Source: Solirubrobacter deserti
GTDB taxonomy: Bacteria; Actinomycetota; Thermoleophilia; Solirubrobacterales; Solirubrobacteraceae
Assembly: GCF_027587175.1 (NCBI RefSeq)
Contig: NZ_JAPCID010000027.1
Location: 1-64,000 of the forward strand
Length of the DNA stretch: 64,000 bases
Direction of reading: 5' to 3'
Position numbers and translations under genes: made by a program. Shown here in pieces: positions 1-9,348 of this stretch (its first letter is position 1; each line of letters begins with the position of its first letter). The notes beneath the pieces are model-generated. The model was not told the origin of the DNA, ran no database searches, and was given only the letters and a program-made list of their open reading frames with translations.

Positions 1-3000
1 CGCGCGCGCCGCGCCGGCGCGGGCCGCGCGGGCCCCGCCGGACTCGGACGCCAGCCCCACGGTGCCGTCGCACGGCCCGCCGTTGTCGGCCGGGCACGCG
101 ACGCGCAGGCCCGCGGAGCCGTCCGGGCCGAGCGCGAGCTTGGAACCGGTCGCCGATGACGCGCTGGGCGGCGCGCCCGGGCGCACGGCCCGGACGCCCT
201 TGCCGTCGATCGCGCTGATGACGGTGATCGGCGAGGTCGTGTCGACGCGGAACGTCCACACGGCGGGCGTCTCGTCCACGTTCCCCGCCTTGTCGGAGGC
301 GCGCGCCTCGAAGCGGTGCTCGCCGTCGGCCAGATCGGGGGAGCGGAAGCTGGCGTCGCAGGGCGCGAACGGCGCGTCGCCGAAGCGGCACTCGAACGTC
401 GCGCCCGGCTCGTTGGCGCGCAGCTGGAACTGCGGACGCGTGTCGGTGGTGAGCTTGGCCGGACCGGACGCGATCACCGTGGTCGGCGCGAGCGTGTCGA
501 TCGCGAACGAGCGCGTGGCCGGCGTTTGGTCGGTGCCGAACTGGTCCTTGGCGCGCACCTCGAGCTCGTAGGCGCCGTCGGCCAGCGGGCCGGGACGATA
601 GTCGCTCTCGCACGCGGTCCACTCGCCCGGAGCGAAGCGGCACTCGTAGCTGATGCCCTCGTCCTTGGACGCGACCAGCTCGAAGCGCGGCTCCGGGTTC
701 GTGCCGAGCCCGTTGGGGCCGCCGTAGATCGCCGTGTTCGGGATCGAGCCGGCGATCGAGCGCACCTCGACGGACGCCTTGGAGGTGGCGATGTCGGCGA
801 TGCCGGTCGACGTCAGGCCCGCGAACTGCGTGGCGTCGTGCGCGGCGGAGGCGGTGGAGACCGCGGTCCGCTGGCCGTTGCGGTGGGTGACGGCGAAGTG
901 CTGCTCGCCGAACCCGTGGCCGGCGACCGTGAACGGGCCGGTCCAGGTGTGCACGCCGTCGGCGATCGCCGGGCTGGCCGTCGAGAGCCCGCTGCTCGTG
1001 CCCGGCGTGTAGTCCCACGCGCCGTCGCTGTCCACCGCGATCGAGCCGACGGGCAGCGCGGTCGCGTTCGGGTTGCGGACGGTGAGCACGAACGCGTTGT
1101 CGTCGAGCGGCTGCACCTGCGTCTTCGCGGGAGCGAGCGCCACCGTCATCGGGACCACGCCGTCGGGCCCGAAGGCGCCGACCGACGCGCGCGACGTCTC
1201 GCCCTGGGCGGGTGCGGTCACGCTCCAGGCGATGCCCACGCCGTGCGCGGCGACCGTGCCTTCGCACGCGCAGCCGTTGCTGAGCTCCGCGCCGGCCTTC
1301 ACGCGCGCGAACAGGCCGGGGCCGCTCTCGTGGCGGGCGTCGGGCGTGAGCGGCAGCAGCGCGGCCAGCGTGCGGCCCGTGGCCAGCTCGCCCTCGCACG
1401 CGGCCATGCCGGTGGCGACGTCGCGCAGCGAGCGGCGCTGCTCCTCCGGCCCGATCGCGCATTCCGCGGCGCGGTAGACCGTCGCCGTGCGGGCGCTGCC
1501 GGTGTCGTTGACGAGCGCGGTGTCCGTGCGGTACCAGCCGCGGCCGGCCTGGTAGGCGTCCGTCTGGCGGAGCTTGACGCCGGTGGCGCCGAGCGCGACC
1601 GTCGTCACGAGCTTGGCCACCGCGCCGTCCACGGTCGCGACCTGGCTCACGGGCGTGAACGCGGTCGTGCCGGGGAGAACGTCGGCCGGGCCGTAGACCG
1701 TCCCGCCGAGCGCGACGAACGTGCCGCACGCGCCGCCGGTCTCGGCGAACAGCGGGATCTCCCGCACCGCGCTGCAGCGCAGCGTCTTGTCGACGCCGAG
1801 GAAGTCCAGCGGCACGCTGTTGGCGGTCAGCACGCCCTTGATGGCGATGACCTCGAACTCGAACGTGACCGCGTTGGAGCCGTCGTCCTCGACGATCAGC
1901 TTGACGGTGTAGGTGCCGTCGTCGGGGTAGGTGTGCGAGAGCTTGGGCTCACCGACCGTCGTCTGGCCGTCGCCCCACTCCCAGCGGTACTCGACGATGC
2001 GGCCGTCGGTGTCGGCCGAGAGCGAGCCGTCGAACGCGAGCGTCAGCGGACCCGTGATCTTGGCGTCGGCGTTGGCCGTCGGCGGCACGTCGAACCACGT
2101 GAACACGTCCGCGCCCTGCGCGCCGTTGCCGTCGGCGAAGTCGTCGATCATGGCGGCGGCCGCGGTCGAGAGGATCGCGCGGCGGCCGTCGGCGCTGAGC
2201 GCGATCCGCTCGAACGGCGCGGTCGCGCCCGAGGCCACATGCGACGTGCGGTCCTTCGCCAGGTCGCGGCGGAACAGGTCGCCGTCCGTGGTCGCGTACA
2301 ACAGGAAGCGGCCGTCGTCGGAGAGCCCGTGCAGCGTTGCCTCCGCGATCGTCGTCGTGCCCACCTTGACGTCGGCGCCGGCCTGGTAGGCGACCGTGCT
2401 GCCCGCCAGGCGCGGGTTGGTGCCCTCGCCGATCTGGATCTCGGCGCCGTCGCCGCGCCGGTAGATCACGCCTTCGCGCTCGTACGCGACGACGGTGCCG
2501 TCCGCGCTGAGCTGGGCGTTCGTCCCGGTGCCGACCAGCTTGTCGTCGAGGCGGAGCTGCTCGCCCTCGGAGAACAGCACGTGCCCGTTCTGAACCGCCA
2601 CCGGCGCGCCGCCACCGACGCGGTCGAGCGCGCCGGTCGCGACGTCGTACGTGTACGTGCCGTGCTTGCTCGGGTCAGCCGCCTCCTCGGAGCGGAACGC
2701 GACCGTCTTGCCGTCGTCGCTCAGGAACGCCGGGCCCGCCGGCCCGACGCGCTTCGTCGTGCTCGACTGCACGTCGCGCAGGTACAGCTGGTCGGCGGCC
2801 GTGAACAGCGTGAAGCGGCCGTCGTCGCTCAGGCCCAGCGCCTGCGCGCCCTCGGCGTCGGTGATGGCCACGAGCGCGCCGCTCACCAGGTTGCGGCGGA
2901 AGATGGTGCCCGGCGCGCCGAGGTCGGAAGCGGCGGACTCGAAGAGCGCGTACTCGCCCGCGATCGGGCCGGCGGCGCTGGTGGCGTTGGCGCCGGTGGT

Positions 3001-5631
3001 CTCGGTCCCGGCCGCGCGGCTGGCCAGCGTCAGCTGGTGGTTGACCGGCACGACGCGGTAGTCGACGCTGCGGGTCGTGGTGTTCCCGGCGCCGTCGGTG
3101 GCGGTGACGGTGAACGTCTTCTCGCCGGGCGTCTCGGTGTCGAACGGCTCGCCCGAGGCGACGTCGCCCTGGCACTGCTTGACGCCCGAGCCGCCGAAGT
3201 CGCGGCAGCTGTAGTCGGCCAGGTAGAAGCGGTCGGCGCGGTAGATGCCGCCGTCGACGGGCGTGTCGATGGCGATGTCGGGCGCGATCGAGTCCTCCCC
3301 GGAGACCGCCGGGGCGATCCAGGCGTAGCCGTCGGCGCTCTCGGCGTTGCGGTCCGAGAAGCCCGCGAGCACGTTGGAGGCGGTCGTGACGTAGGCGGCG
3401 GTCTGGCCGGCGCTGCTCAGCGCCGCGCCGGTGATCGCGCCGTTCGGGCCCTGGTCGTCGAGATCGGTGAGCGCGGAGTACAGATGCGTGCGCAGGTCGA
3501 CGCGGTAGACGGCGCGCTGGCCGTCCTGGATGGCGAGCGCGTGCGTGAGGTCCGTCGCCGTGGACGCGATCAAGGCGTGCTTGCCGTCGGCCGACAGGGC
3601 CAGCACGTCGCTGTCGGCGTTGCCGCCGTACCGGAGGTCGTCGCCGACGGTGATCAGCTCGGGCGGCGCCTCGTCGTCGGCGGGGTGGCGCCGCACGTAC
3701 GCGTCCAGGCGGTTGACCCGGCCGAACCCGCCACGGTGGGCCACCGCGGCGAACGCGACCGTCCGGCCGTCGGCGCTGAGCTCGGCGTTGCCGGTCGGCC
3801 CGTCGGCGCCGTTGGTATCGCTGGCGGTGAGGTGGGAGGCGAGCGTCGGCGCGGCCGCGTCGAGCGAGCGGCGGTAGACGTCGGCCTCCGCGGGGCCGTT
3901 GCGGTCCCTGAACTCGTCCATCACGTCCGTGGCCGCGGAGCTGAACAGCACGACGCGGCCGTCATGGCTCACGCCGCGCAGCCGCACGGACATCTCGGCC
4001 TCGCCCGTGGTCTCCGTCGCGCTGCCCAGTCGGCCGTCGACGAGCTTGGTCGTCGCGGTCTGCGCGTCGTGCACGAAGACGCTCGGCTGCTCGCCGTTGC
4101 GGTCGATGAAGCCCGGAACGAGGTCGGTCGCGCGCGACTCGAACGCGACGTGGCGGCCGTCGGGCGTCATCCGCGCCGCGAGCGCCTCGTCGCCGATCTC
4201 GCCGCTCTCGCCGGTGGTGCGATCGAAGCGGAAGAGGGTGTCGGCGTCGTCGGCGACGAGCACGTAGCGGCCGTCGTCGGAGACGGCGACCGGGGTCCCC
4301 GCGCGCACGGCGATCGTGCGGCGGTTCTGCATGTCGCGCAGCCGGACGGAGGACCCGGCGCGGAACGCGACCCAGCGGCCGTCGGCGCTCGCGACCGGCG
4401 TGACCGCGTCGCCGTCCTCGTCGACGGACACGAGCTCGATCTCGCCGGCGATCAGGTCGCGCCGGAACACGTCGGCCCGGCCGTCGGTGTCGGCCGTGTC
4501 GGTGATGTCCGTCGCGCGGGAGCTGAAGACGGCGTAGCGGCCGTTGCGCGCGAGCGCGACCTCGCCCAGCTCGCCGTCCGCGCCCTCCGTGCCCTTGCCG
4601 TGCGCGGCGCTGATCAGCGTCGTAGTGCCACGGTCGGGGCGGCGCGCCCAGTCGATGAACTCGGGAACCTCGTACGGGTTGCAGGCGACGCGCCGCGCGG
4701 CGCCGCCGTCGGCGTCCACCACGGCCACCTCGCCGTTGCAGGTGTGCTGGTCGCCGCCGACGCCCGTGAGGCCGAACGCGATCCGCGTGCCGTCCGGCGA
4801 CCACGCCGGCTCACCGCCGGCGACGCCGGGGGACGTGTACAGGACGGAACCGCTGCCGCCGCCCGCGCCGATCTTGCGCAGCTCCGGCGGCCCGGGGTCG
4901 TCGTCGTCCTCGAGCGGCGTATGGATGTAGGCGATCTCGGACCCGTCGGGCGACCAAGCGGGCGACGACTGGCTGTAGCCGCCGCTGGTCAGCCGCGTGG
5001 CGGCACCGCCGGTGACCGGGGCGCTGTAGATCCTCTCGCGCTCGTTGAAGTCGGGCTGCGCGGTGAACGCGACGCGGTCGCCGTTCGGCGACCACTTCGG
5101 GCGGTGCGGCTCGACCACCCCGCTGATCGCCAGCTTGCGCGGCGCGCCGCCCGCGACGTCGATGACGTAGAGCGCGCGGTCGCTGTCGAGGTCCTCGGCG
5201 CTGAAGATCAGCTGCGAGCCGTCCGGGGACCACGTCGGGTCCTGGACGTCGACGACGGTCGAACCCTCGTCGTCGAGATAGAGCACCGCGGGCTCGCCAC
5301 CGTCGGCGGACACCACGGCAATCCGCGTCTGCTGGTACTCACAGCCCTCGCAGTAGGACTGCTGCCCGAACGCGACGCGGCGGCCGTCGGCCGAGACGGC
5401 GATGCCCGCCGGCACCCAGCCCCCGCCGATCCCCGCGAGCGTGCGGGAATTCGTGCCGTCGCGCTTGATCACGCGAAGGTCGTTGGCGCGGTCGACAAAG
5501 GCGATGCGGCCTTCCTGGCCTGGGTACGCGGCGTGGGCGGCGGTGCCGCCGGCGGCGCATCCCAGCGCCGCAAGCAAAGTGGCAAGGCCCGTTATGCGCG
5601 CGAGCCATCGCGAGATTCGTCCGTGAAGCAC
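1..5631 (-). CDS. Giant secreted PD40/PKD/Ig-like repeat protein (3' end outside window)
   Basis: The minus strand reads through in one frame from a GTG at 5631 to the window edge, 1877 codons without a stop, so the C-terminus is missing. The first ~35 residues look like a signal peptide (basic start, ATLLAALGCAAGG, AHA cleavage). Residues ~60-780 carry repeated WSPDG / SADGR blocks typical of TolB/PD40 beta-propellers; an Ig-like segment follows (~790-850), then a second propeller (~860-1170), a PKD domain (~1180-1260, ending near HTYPDDGTYTVKL) and two Ig-like repeats containing FECRFGDAPF and ADGEHRFEARASDKAGN (~1640-1800). Such proteins are extracellular and their ligand is unknown; a binding or sensing role is inference. 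The start is chosen for the signal peptide; no strong ribosome site precedes it. A very long antisense ORF mirrors this gene and is discounted. Confidence 0.85.
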   Translation of the reverse strand, partial: MLHGRISRWLARITGLATLLAALGCAAGGTAAHAAYPGQEGRIAFVDRANDLRVIKRDGTNSRTLAGIGGGWVPAGIAVSADGRRVAFGQQSYCEGCEYQQTRIAVVSADGGEPAVLYLDDEGSTVVDVQDPTWSPDGSQLIFSAEDLDSDRALYVIDVAGGAPRKLAISGVVEPHRPKWSPNGDRVAFTAQPDFNERERIYSAPVTGGAATRLTSGGYSQSSPAWSPDGSEIAYIHTPLEDDDDPGPPELRKIGAGGGSGSVLYTSPGVAGGEPAWSPDGTRIAFGLTGVGGDQHTCNGEVAVVDADGGAARRVACNPYEVPEFIDWARRPDRGTTTLISAAHGKGTEGADGELGEVALARNGRYAVFSSRATDITDTADTDGRADVFRRDLIAGEIELVSVDEDGDAVTPVASADGRWVAFRAGSSVRLRDMQNRRTIAVRAGTPVAVSDDGRYVLVADDADTLFRFDRTTGESGEIGDEALAARMTPDGRHVAFESRATDLVPGFIDRNGEQPSVFVHDAQTATTKLVDGRLGSATETTGEAEMSVRLRGVSHDGRVVLFSSAATDVMDEFRDRNGPAEADVYRRSLDAAAPTLASHLTASDTNGADGPTGNAELSADGRTVAFAAVAHRGGFGRVNRLDAYVRRHPADDEAPPELITVGDDLRYGGNADSDVLALSADGKHALIASTATDLTHALAIQDGQRAVYRVDLRTHLYSALTDLDDQGPNGAITGAALSSAGQTAAYVTTASNVLAGFSDRNAESADGYAWIAPAVSGEDSIAPDIAIDTPVDGGIYRADRFYLADYSCRDFGGSGVKQCQGDVASGEPFDTETPGEKTFTVTATDGAGNTTTRSVDYRVVPVNHQLTLASRAAGTETTGANATSAAGPIAGEYALFESAASDLGAPGTIFRRNLVSGALVAITDAEGAQALGLSDDGRFTLFTAADQLYLRDVQSSTTKRVGPAGPAFLSDDGKTVAFRSEEAADPSKHGTYTYDVATGALDRVGGGAPVAVQNGHVLFSEGEQLRLDDKLVGTGTNAQLSADGTVVAYEREGVIYRRGDGAEIQIGEGTNPRLAGSTVAYQAGADVKVGTTTIAEATLHGLSDDGRFLLYATTDGDLFRRDLAKDRTSHVASGATAPFERIALSADGRRAILSTAAAAMIDDFADGNGAQGADVFTWFDVPPTANADAKITGPLTLAFDGSLSADTDGRIVEYRWEWGDGQTTVGEPKLSHTYPDDGTYTVKLIVEDDGSNAVTFEFEVIAIKGVLTANSVPLDFLGVDKTLRCSAVREIPLFAETGGACGTFVALGGTVYGPADVLPGTTAFTPVSQVATVDGAVAKLVTTVALGATGVKLRQTDAYQAGRGWYRTDTALVNDTGSARTATVYRAAECAIGPEEQRRSLRDVATGMAACEGELATGRTLAALLPLTPDARHESGPGLFARVKAGAELSNGCACEGTVAAHGVGIAWSVTAPAQGETSRASVGAFGPDGVVPMTVALAPAKTQVQPLDDNAFVLTVRNPNATALPVGSIAVDSDGAWDYTPGTSSGLSTASPAIADGVHTWTGPFTVAGHGFGEQHFAVTHRNGQRTAVSTASAAHDATQFAGLTSTGIADIATSKASVEVRSIAGSIPNTAIYGGPNGLGTNPEPRFELVASKDEGISYECRFAPGEWTACESDYRPGPLADGAYELEVRAKDQFGTDQTPATRSFAIDTLAPTTVIASGPAKLTTDTRPQFQLRANEPGATFECRFGDAPFAPCDASFRSPDLADGEHRFEARASDKAGNVDETPAVWTFRVDTTSPITVISAIDGKGVRAVRPGAPPSASSATGSKLALGPDGSAGLRVACPADNGGPCDGTVGLASESGGARAARAGAARA

Positions 5632-5754
5632 GGCGGCAGAGTGCGCCGAGCGCCTTGCCCGACGATTGCCGCAACCTTGCCCGCAGCTAAACTCTAAGGC
5701 TCGACTCAACGGTCAGGTACGTCGCTGCGCAGCGCGATGCGTATCGTCCCGCGC

Positions 5755-6138
5755 ATGGGCTTCGACCAGTACCACGAGCCGCCGGAGGAGCTGCCGGCGC
5801 GAACCAGAACCTTCGCCCGGTTGTGCGCCTCGCTCACGGAGGAGGCGGAAGCGATCGGGTGGTATGAGCAGCGTCTCGCGGTCGAGCAGGACCCGGAGGC
5901 GCTGGCGGTGATGCGCAACGCGCAGACCGAGGAGTTCAAGCACTTCGCGATGGACCTCGAGTTCCTGCTGCGGCGCACGCCCGTGTGGCGAGAGATCGCG
6001 CGCGGAATCCTCTTTCAGGAGGGGGACATCGTGGAAGCGGGCGAGGAGGCCGAGGAGGGCGCCGGGCTCGGCGGGTCCGGTGGCGGCGGGCAGGTCGGCT
6101 CGCTGGGGATCGGGAGCTTGAGGGGAGCGGGGCTGTGA
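5755..6138 (+). CDS. Encapsulated ferritin-like protein (EncFtn), encapsulin cargo
   Basis: A 127-residue protein of the EncFtn family, which forms a ferroxidase at a subunit interface and oxidises Fe2+ inside an encapsulin shell. The metal and entry residues known from Rhodospirillum rubrum EncFtn are all present with a constant offset of two: E29, E30, E32, W36, Y37 (in EEAEAIGWYEQRL) and E60, H63 (in EEFKHF). The helical domain is followed by a Gly-rich linker and a C-terminal GSLGIGSLRG, which closely resembles the known encapsulin cargo-loading peptides (GSLGIGSLKG type). The stop overlaps the shell gene start (GTGA), so the two are translationally coupled. An earlier ATG at 5737 would add six residues; 5755 fits the family better, and neither has a clear ribosome site. 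Confidence 0.93.
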   Translation: MGFDQYHEPPEELPARTRTFARLCASLTEEAEAIGWYEQRLAVEQDPEALAVMRNAQTEEFKHFAMDLEFLLRRTPVWREIARGILFQEGDIVEAGEEAEEGAGLGGSGGGGQVGSLGIGSLRGAGL

Positions 6139-6944
6139 ACCATCTGCTGCGCGAGCGCGCGCCGATCACCGAAGAGGGCTGGGCCGAGCTCGACCAGAGC
6201 GCGCGCGAGCGGCTCGAGCCGGGGCTGGCGGCGCGCAAGGTCGTGGACTTCTCCGGTCCGCACGGGTGGGACTACAGCGCGACGAACCTGGGCCGCATCG
6301 AACCGCTGCCCGACGGGGGAGACGGCCTGACCGCCTCACGCCGGCGCGTGCTCCCGCTGGTCGAGATGCGCGTGGAGTTCGCGCTCTCGCGTTCCGAGCT
6401 CGACGACCTCGAACGCGGGGCCGAGGACATCGACCTCGAGCCGCTGGAGGTCGCCGCGCGGCGGATGGCGCGCGCCGAGAACCGCGCCGTCTTCCACGGC
6501 TGGGCGTCAGCCGGCTTCGAGGGGATCGCCGAGTCCTGCACGCACGACCCGGTGACGCTCTCGGACGACTTCAACGCCTACACCGGCCAGGTCGCCGCGG
6601 CGGTCGAGACGCTGCTGCGCAACGGCATCAAGGGGCCGTACGCGCTGGCGCTCGCCCCCGAGCAGTACACGGGCGTGGTGCAGGGCACCGAGCACGGCGG
6701 CTACCCGCTGTTCGACCACCTGCGCAAGATCCTCCAGGGCGGGCCGATCGTGTGGGCGCCCGGGATCAGCGGCGCGGTGGTGGTGTCCCTGCGCGGCGGC
6801 GACTTCCTGTTCGAGTCCGGCCAGGACCTCGCGCTCGGCTACAGCCACCACGACGCGCAGTCGGTCTACCTGTACCTGGAAGAGAGCTTCAGCTTCCGGG
6901 TGGCGACGCCGGAGGCGGCCTGCGCCTTGACGCCGCCGAAGTGA
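6135..6944 (+). CDS. Encapsulin nanocompartment shell protein (HK97 fold, T=1 type)
   Basis: 269 residues, the usual length for a classical family 1 encapsulin that self-assembles into a protein shell. The N-terminus LLRERAPITEEGWAEL followed by ARKVVDFSGPHGWDYSA is the hallmark start of the family, and the DLALGYSHHDAQSVYLYLEE stretch near the end is also typical. The shell would house the ferritin-like cargo encoded just upstream (4-base overlap), storing or detoxifying iron. The GTG start at 6135 is set by the overlap and by the family N-terminus; a longer reading from 5985 overlaps the cargo gene in another frame and is spurious. It converges with the next gene with no spacer: the two stop codons form TGATCA. 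Confidence 0.95.
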   Translation: MNHLLRERAPITEEGWAELDQSARERLEPGLAARKVVDFSGPHGWDYSATNLGRIEPLPDGGDGLTASRRRVLPLVEMRVEFALSRSELDDLERGAEDIDLEPLEVAARRMARAENRAVFHGWASAGFEGIAESCTHDPVTLSDDFNAYTGQVAAAVETLLRNGIKGPYALALAPEQYTGVVQGTEHGGYPLFDHLRKILQGGPIVWAPGISGAVVVSLRGGDFLFESGQDLALGYSHHDAQSVYLYLEESFSFRVATPEAACALTPPK

Positions 6945-7646
6945 TCACCAGCCGCTCGCGCCGCCGGCGCCGCTCGGCCCTTCCCCGCTCGACCCCTCGG
7001 CCCCGCCGCGCCCCTGCTCGCGCTCCTCGTCGGTCGGCGGGAAGAGCTTCGCGTCCCAGCCGACCGGCGACGGCACCGGGCTCACGCGCGGGATGCCGCA
7101 CGTCGTCAGCAGGTGGCTGACCACCGTGTTGCTGTTGGGCCCGTACCACTCGTACTTGATCTCGGCGTCGCCGATCCGGATCAGCTCGTCGGCGAGGTGG
7201 TCGCCCTTGCCCATCGCCGCGCTGCCGCTCAACGCACGCACGCTGGCCGCCCGCGGGTCGTAGTCCTGGAACGTCTCGGCGGTGTAGAGCCCGTGGTCGA
7301 TCTCGATGTACGACAGCACGCCGCCCGCGAGGCGGCCGAGGTACTTGCCGCCGCCGTCCGGGCCGGCCCGGTACCCGTACTGCACGCCGCGCTCGTTCGT
7401 GTAGACGATGAACAGGTGGTTGGCGCCGAGCCCGGTGGGGACCGCGCACACGTCCACCGCGCAGCGCTCGGGATCGGCCCCCGCTGCCTGCGCGGCCTCC
7501 GCCTCACGGGCCAGATAGCGCCCGAAGGCCTGGTTGCCCATCGCCCCGGCGAGCGCCCGGACGTCCGTGTGCGGCGTGCGCCGCACGTCGGGCGCCGCCT
7601 CATCCGGCCTTCGTCGCGGCAGCGTGTGCGGGCGTTCGAACGGCAT
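6945..7646 (-). CDS. Hypothetical protein with GNQAF-type motif
   Basis: 233 residues, no signal peptide or membrane segment. Near residue 37 is VRALAGAMGNQAFGRYLARE, which resembles the AGNxAVxxLL motif seen at the N-terminus of many actinobacterial proteins linked to DUF4157 or contractile-injection-system loci; this is a resemblance only. The middle has HLFIVYTNERG and GGKYLGRL, and the motif GPNSNTVVSHLLTTCG recalls the Asn-rich segment of permuted papain/NlpC-like folds, but a catalytic Cys/His pair cannot be assigned. The C-terminus is low-complexity Gly/Ser/Glu. The start at 7646 has a strong ribosome site (GGGAGGTG). It is convergent with the encapsulin gene and follows prfC on the same strand. 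No function is assigned. Confidence 0.75.
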   Translation of the reverse strand: MPFERPHTLPRRRPDEAAPDVRRTPHTDVRALAGAMGNQAFGRYLAREAEAAQAAGADPERCAVDVCAVPTGLGANHLFIVYTNERGVQYGYRAGPDGGGKYLGRLAGGVLSYIEIDHGLYTAETFQDYDPRAASVRALSGSAAMGKGDHLADELIRIGDAEIKYEWYGPNSNTVVSHLLTTCGIPRVSPVPSPVGWDAKLFPPTDEEREQGRGGAEGSSGEGPSGAGGASGW

Positions 7647-7755
7647 TGGGCACCTCCCGTCAACTGACATGGCCTGTCGGTCCGCCAGACGGAACCCGGG
7701 CGCCCGCTATTCCCCGGGCGTGTAGCCGTGCGCGGCCGCGGCGGCGTGGTGCGCG

Positions 7756-9348
7756 TCAGACCGGGTCGTCGGCGCCGATCAGGCGCTCGAGCCGGACCGT
7801 CGGGTTGCGCTGCGCGAAGCGGTCGAGCACGAAGCGGTTCGGGAAGACGGCGACCTGCGTCCCGTCGGCACGGACGAAGACGTCGGTGTGGCCGCTGTCG
7901 GCGAGGACCTTGGCCGCGCCGTCGGCGTCCGTGCGCCGCGCGGCCTTCCACTCGAGCATCTGCAGGCTGACCTCGGCGCCGAACTCCGTGCGCAGGCGCT
8001 CGACCGCGACCTCGAACTGCATCGGGCCGACGCCGGCCAGCACCGGGACCGGGTCCTGCGTGTGCTCGCGCCGCAGCACGTGCACGACCCCCTCCTGGTC
8101 GAGCTGCTCGAGCCCGCGCCGGAACTGCTTGTGGCGGCTCACGTCCCGGTTGGAGACGGTCGCGAACGATTCGGGCGTGAGCGTCGGGATCGCCGGGAAG
8201 CGGACGTCGGCGCCGAGGTGGAGCGTGTCGCCGACGCGGACGTCGCCGCCGATCACGACGCCGACGACGTCCCCGGGGAATGCCTCGTCGAGCGAAGAGC
8301 GGTCCTGGCCGAAGACCTCGTGCGCGAAGCTCAGCGCCAGCGTGCGCCCGGTGCGCGCGTTCGTGACGCGCATGCCGCGCTCGAAGCGGCCGGAGCAGAT
8401 GCGCACGAACGCGACGCGGTCGCGGTGGCGCGGGTCCATGTTGGCCTGGACCTTGAACACCAGCGCCGCGAACGGCGACTCCACCGCGCGCGGCGTGCCG
8501 TCCTCGAGCGCGCGCGGCTGGGCCGGCGGCGCGAGCTCGCGGACGGCGTCGAGCAGCAGGCCGACGCCGAAGTTCCACGCCGCCGAGCCGAACAGCAGCG
8601 GGATCAACTCCCCGCGCCCGTACGCGTCGGCGTCGAACGCGCTGTCGGTCGCGTCGATCAGCTCGAGCTCCTCCTGCGCTGTCGCCCAGGCCGGGTCGTC
8701 CTCCGGCCCGCGGTCGGTGACGATGTGCTCGAGCGCGATCCCGCTGCCGCCGGTCACGCGCGTGAACTCGTGGAAGGAGCCGTCGCGCCGGTTGATCACG
8801 CCGCGGAACTCGCCGGGCGCACCGACCGGCCACGTCAGCGGCGCGAGCGGCAGCTCGAGCTGCTCGGTCAGGTGGTCGACGATCTCCAGCGGCTCCATGC
8901 CCGGGCGGTCGTACTTGTTCACGAACGCCATCAGGGGGATTCCGCGCGCGCGGGCCACCTGGAACAGCTGCTCGGTCTGCGGCTCGACGCCGCGCGCCGC
9001 GTCGATCAGGATCACGGCCGAGTCGACCGCCGCCAGCACCCGCAGCGTGTCCTCGGAGAAGTCCTTGTGGCCCGGGGTGTCGAGCAGGTTGAAGACGACG
9101 TCCGCGTACTCGAAGCGCAGCACGGTCGAGGTGACCGAGATGCCGCGGCGGCGCTCGACCTCCATCCAGTCCGAGGTCGCCGCGCGGCGGCCCTTGCGCG
9201 CCGTCACCGAGCCGGCCTCACCGACCGCGCCGGCGTACAGCAGCAGCTTCTCGGTCAGGGTCGTCTTGCCCGCGTCCGGGTGCGAGATGATGGCGAACGT
9301 GCGGCGGCGCGCCGCCTCGTGCACGACGCGTCGGCTGTCGGCATCCAC
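7756..9348 (-). CDS. prfC: Peptide chain release factor 3
   Basis: 530 residues, full length for RF3, the translational GTPase that recycles RF1/RF2 from the ribosome after termination. The GTPase motifs are intact: SHPDAGKTT at 22-30 (G1), the switch region with RRRGISVTS, DTPGH (G3) and NKYD (G4). The later segment LDQEGVVHVL plus a domain II/III layout separates it from EF-G. The GTG start lies directly after the stop of the upstream alpha/beta hydrolase gene (TGA then GTG), so the two are probably co-transcribed. Confidence 0.96.
   Translation of the reverse strand: MDADSRRVVHEAARRRTFAIISHPDAGKTTLTEKLLLYAGAVGEAGSVTARKGRRAATSDWMEVERRRGISVTSTVLRFEYADVVFNLLDTPGHKDFSEDTLRVLAAVDSAVILIDAARGVEPQTEQLFQVARARGIPLMAFVNKYDRPGMEPLEIVDHLTEQLELPLAPLTWPVGAPGEFRGVINRRDGSFHEFTRVTGGSGIALEHIVTDRGPEDDPAWATAQEELELIDATDSAFDADAYGRGELIPLLFGSAAWNFGVGLLLDAVRELAPPAQPRALEDGTPRAVESPFAALVFKVQANMDPRHRDRVAFVRICSGRFERGMRVTNARTGRTLALSFAHEVFGQDRSSLDEAFPGDVVGVVIGGDVRVGDTLHLGADVRFPAIPTLTPESFATVSNRDVSRHKQFRRGLEQLDQEGVVHVLRREHTQDPVPVLAGVGPMQFEVAVERLRTEFGAEVSLQMLEWKAARRTDADGAAKVLADSGHTDVFVRADGTQVAVFPNRFVLDRFAQRNPTVRLERLIGADDPV

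Noticed and set aside
316-5697. A 1793-codon ORF on the plus strand
   Set aside because: It is antisense to the PD40/PKD gene; its translation is an Arg/Val/Ala/Gly-rich run without domains, an effect of high GC at the third codon position.
5723-5734. CGCTGCGCAGCG, a perfect 12-bp palindrome before the EncFtn gene
   Set aside because: Such GC palindromes are expected by chance in this composition, and no known iron-box consensus fits.
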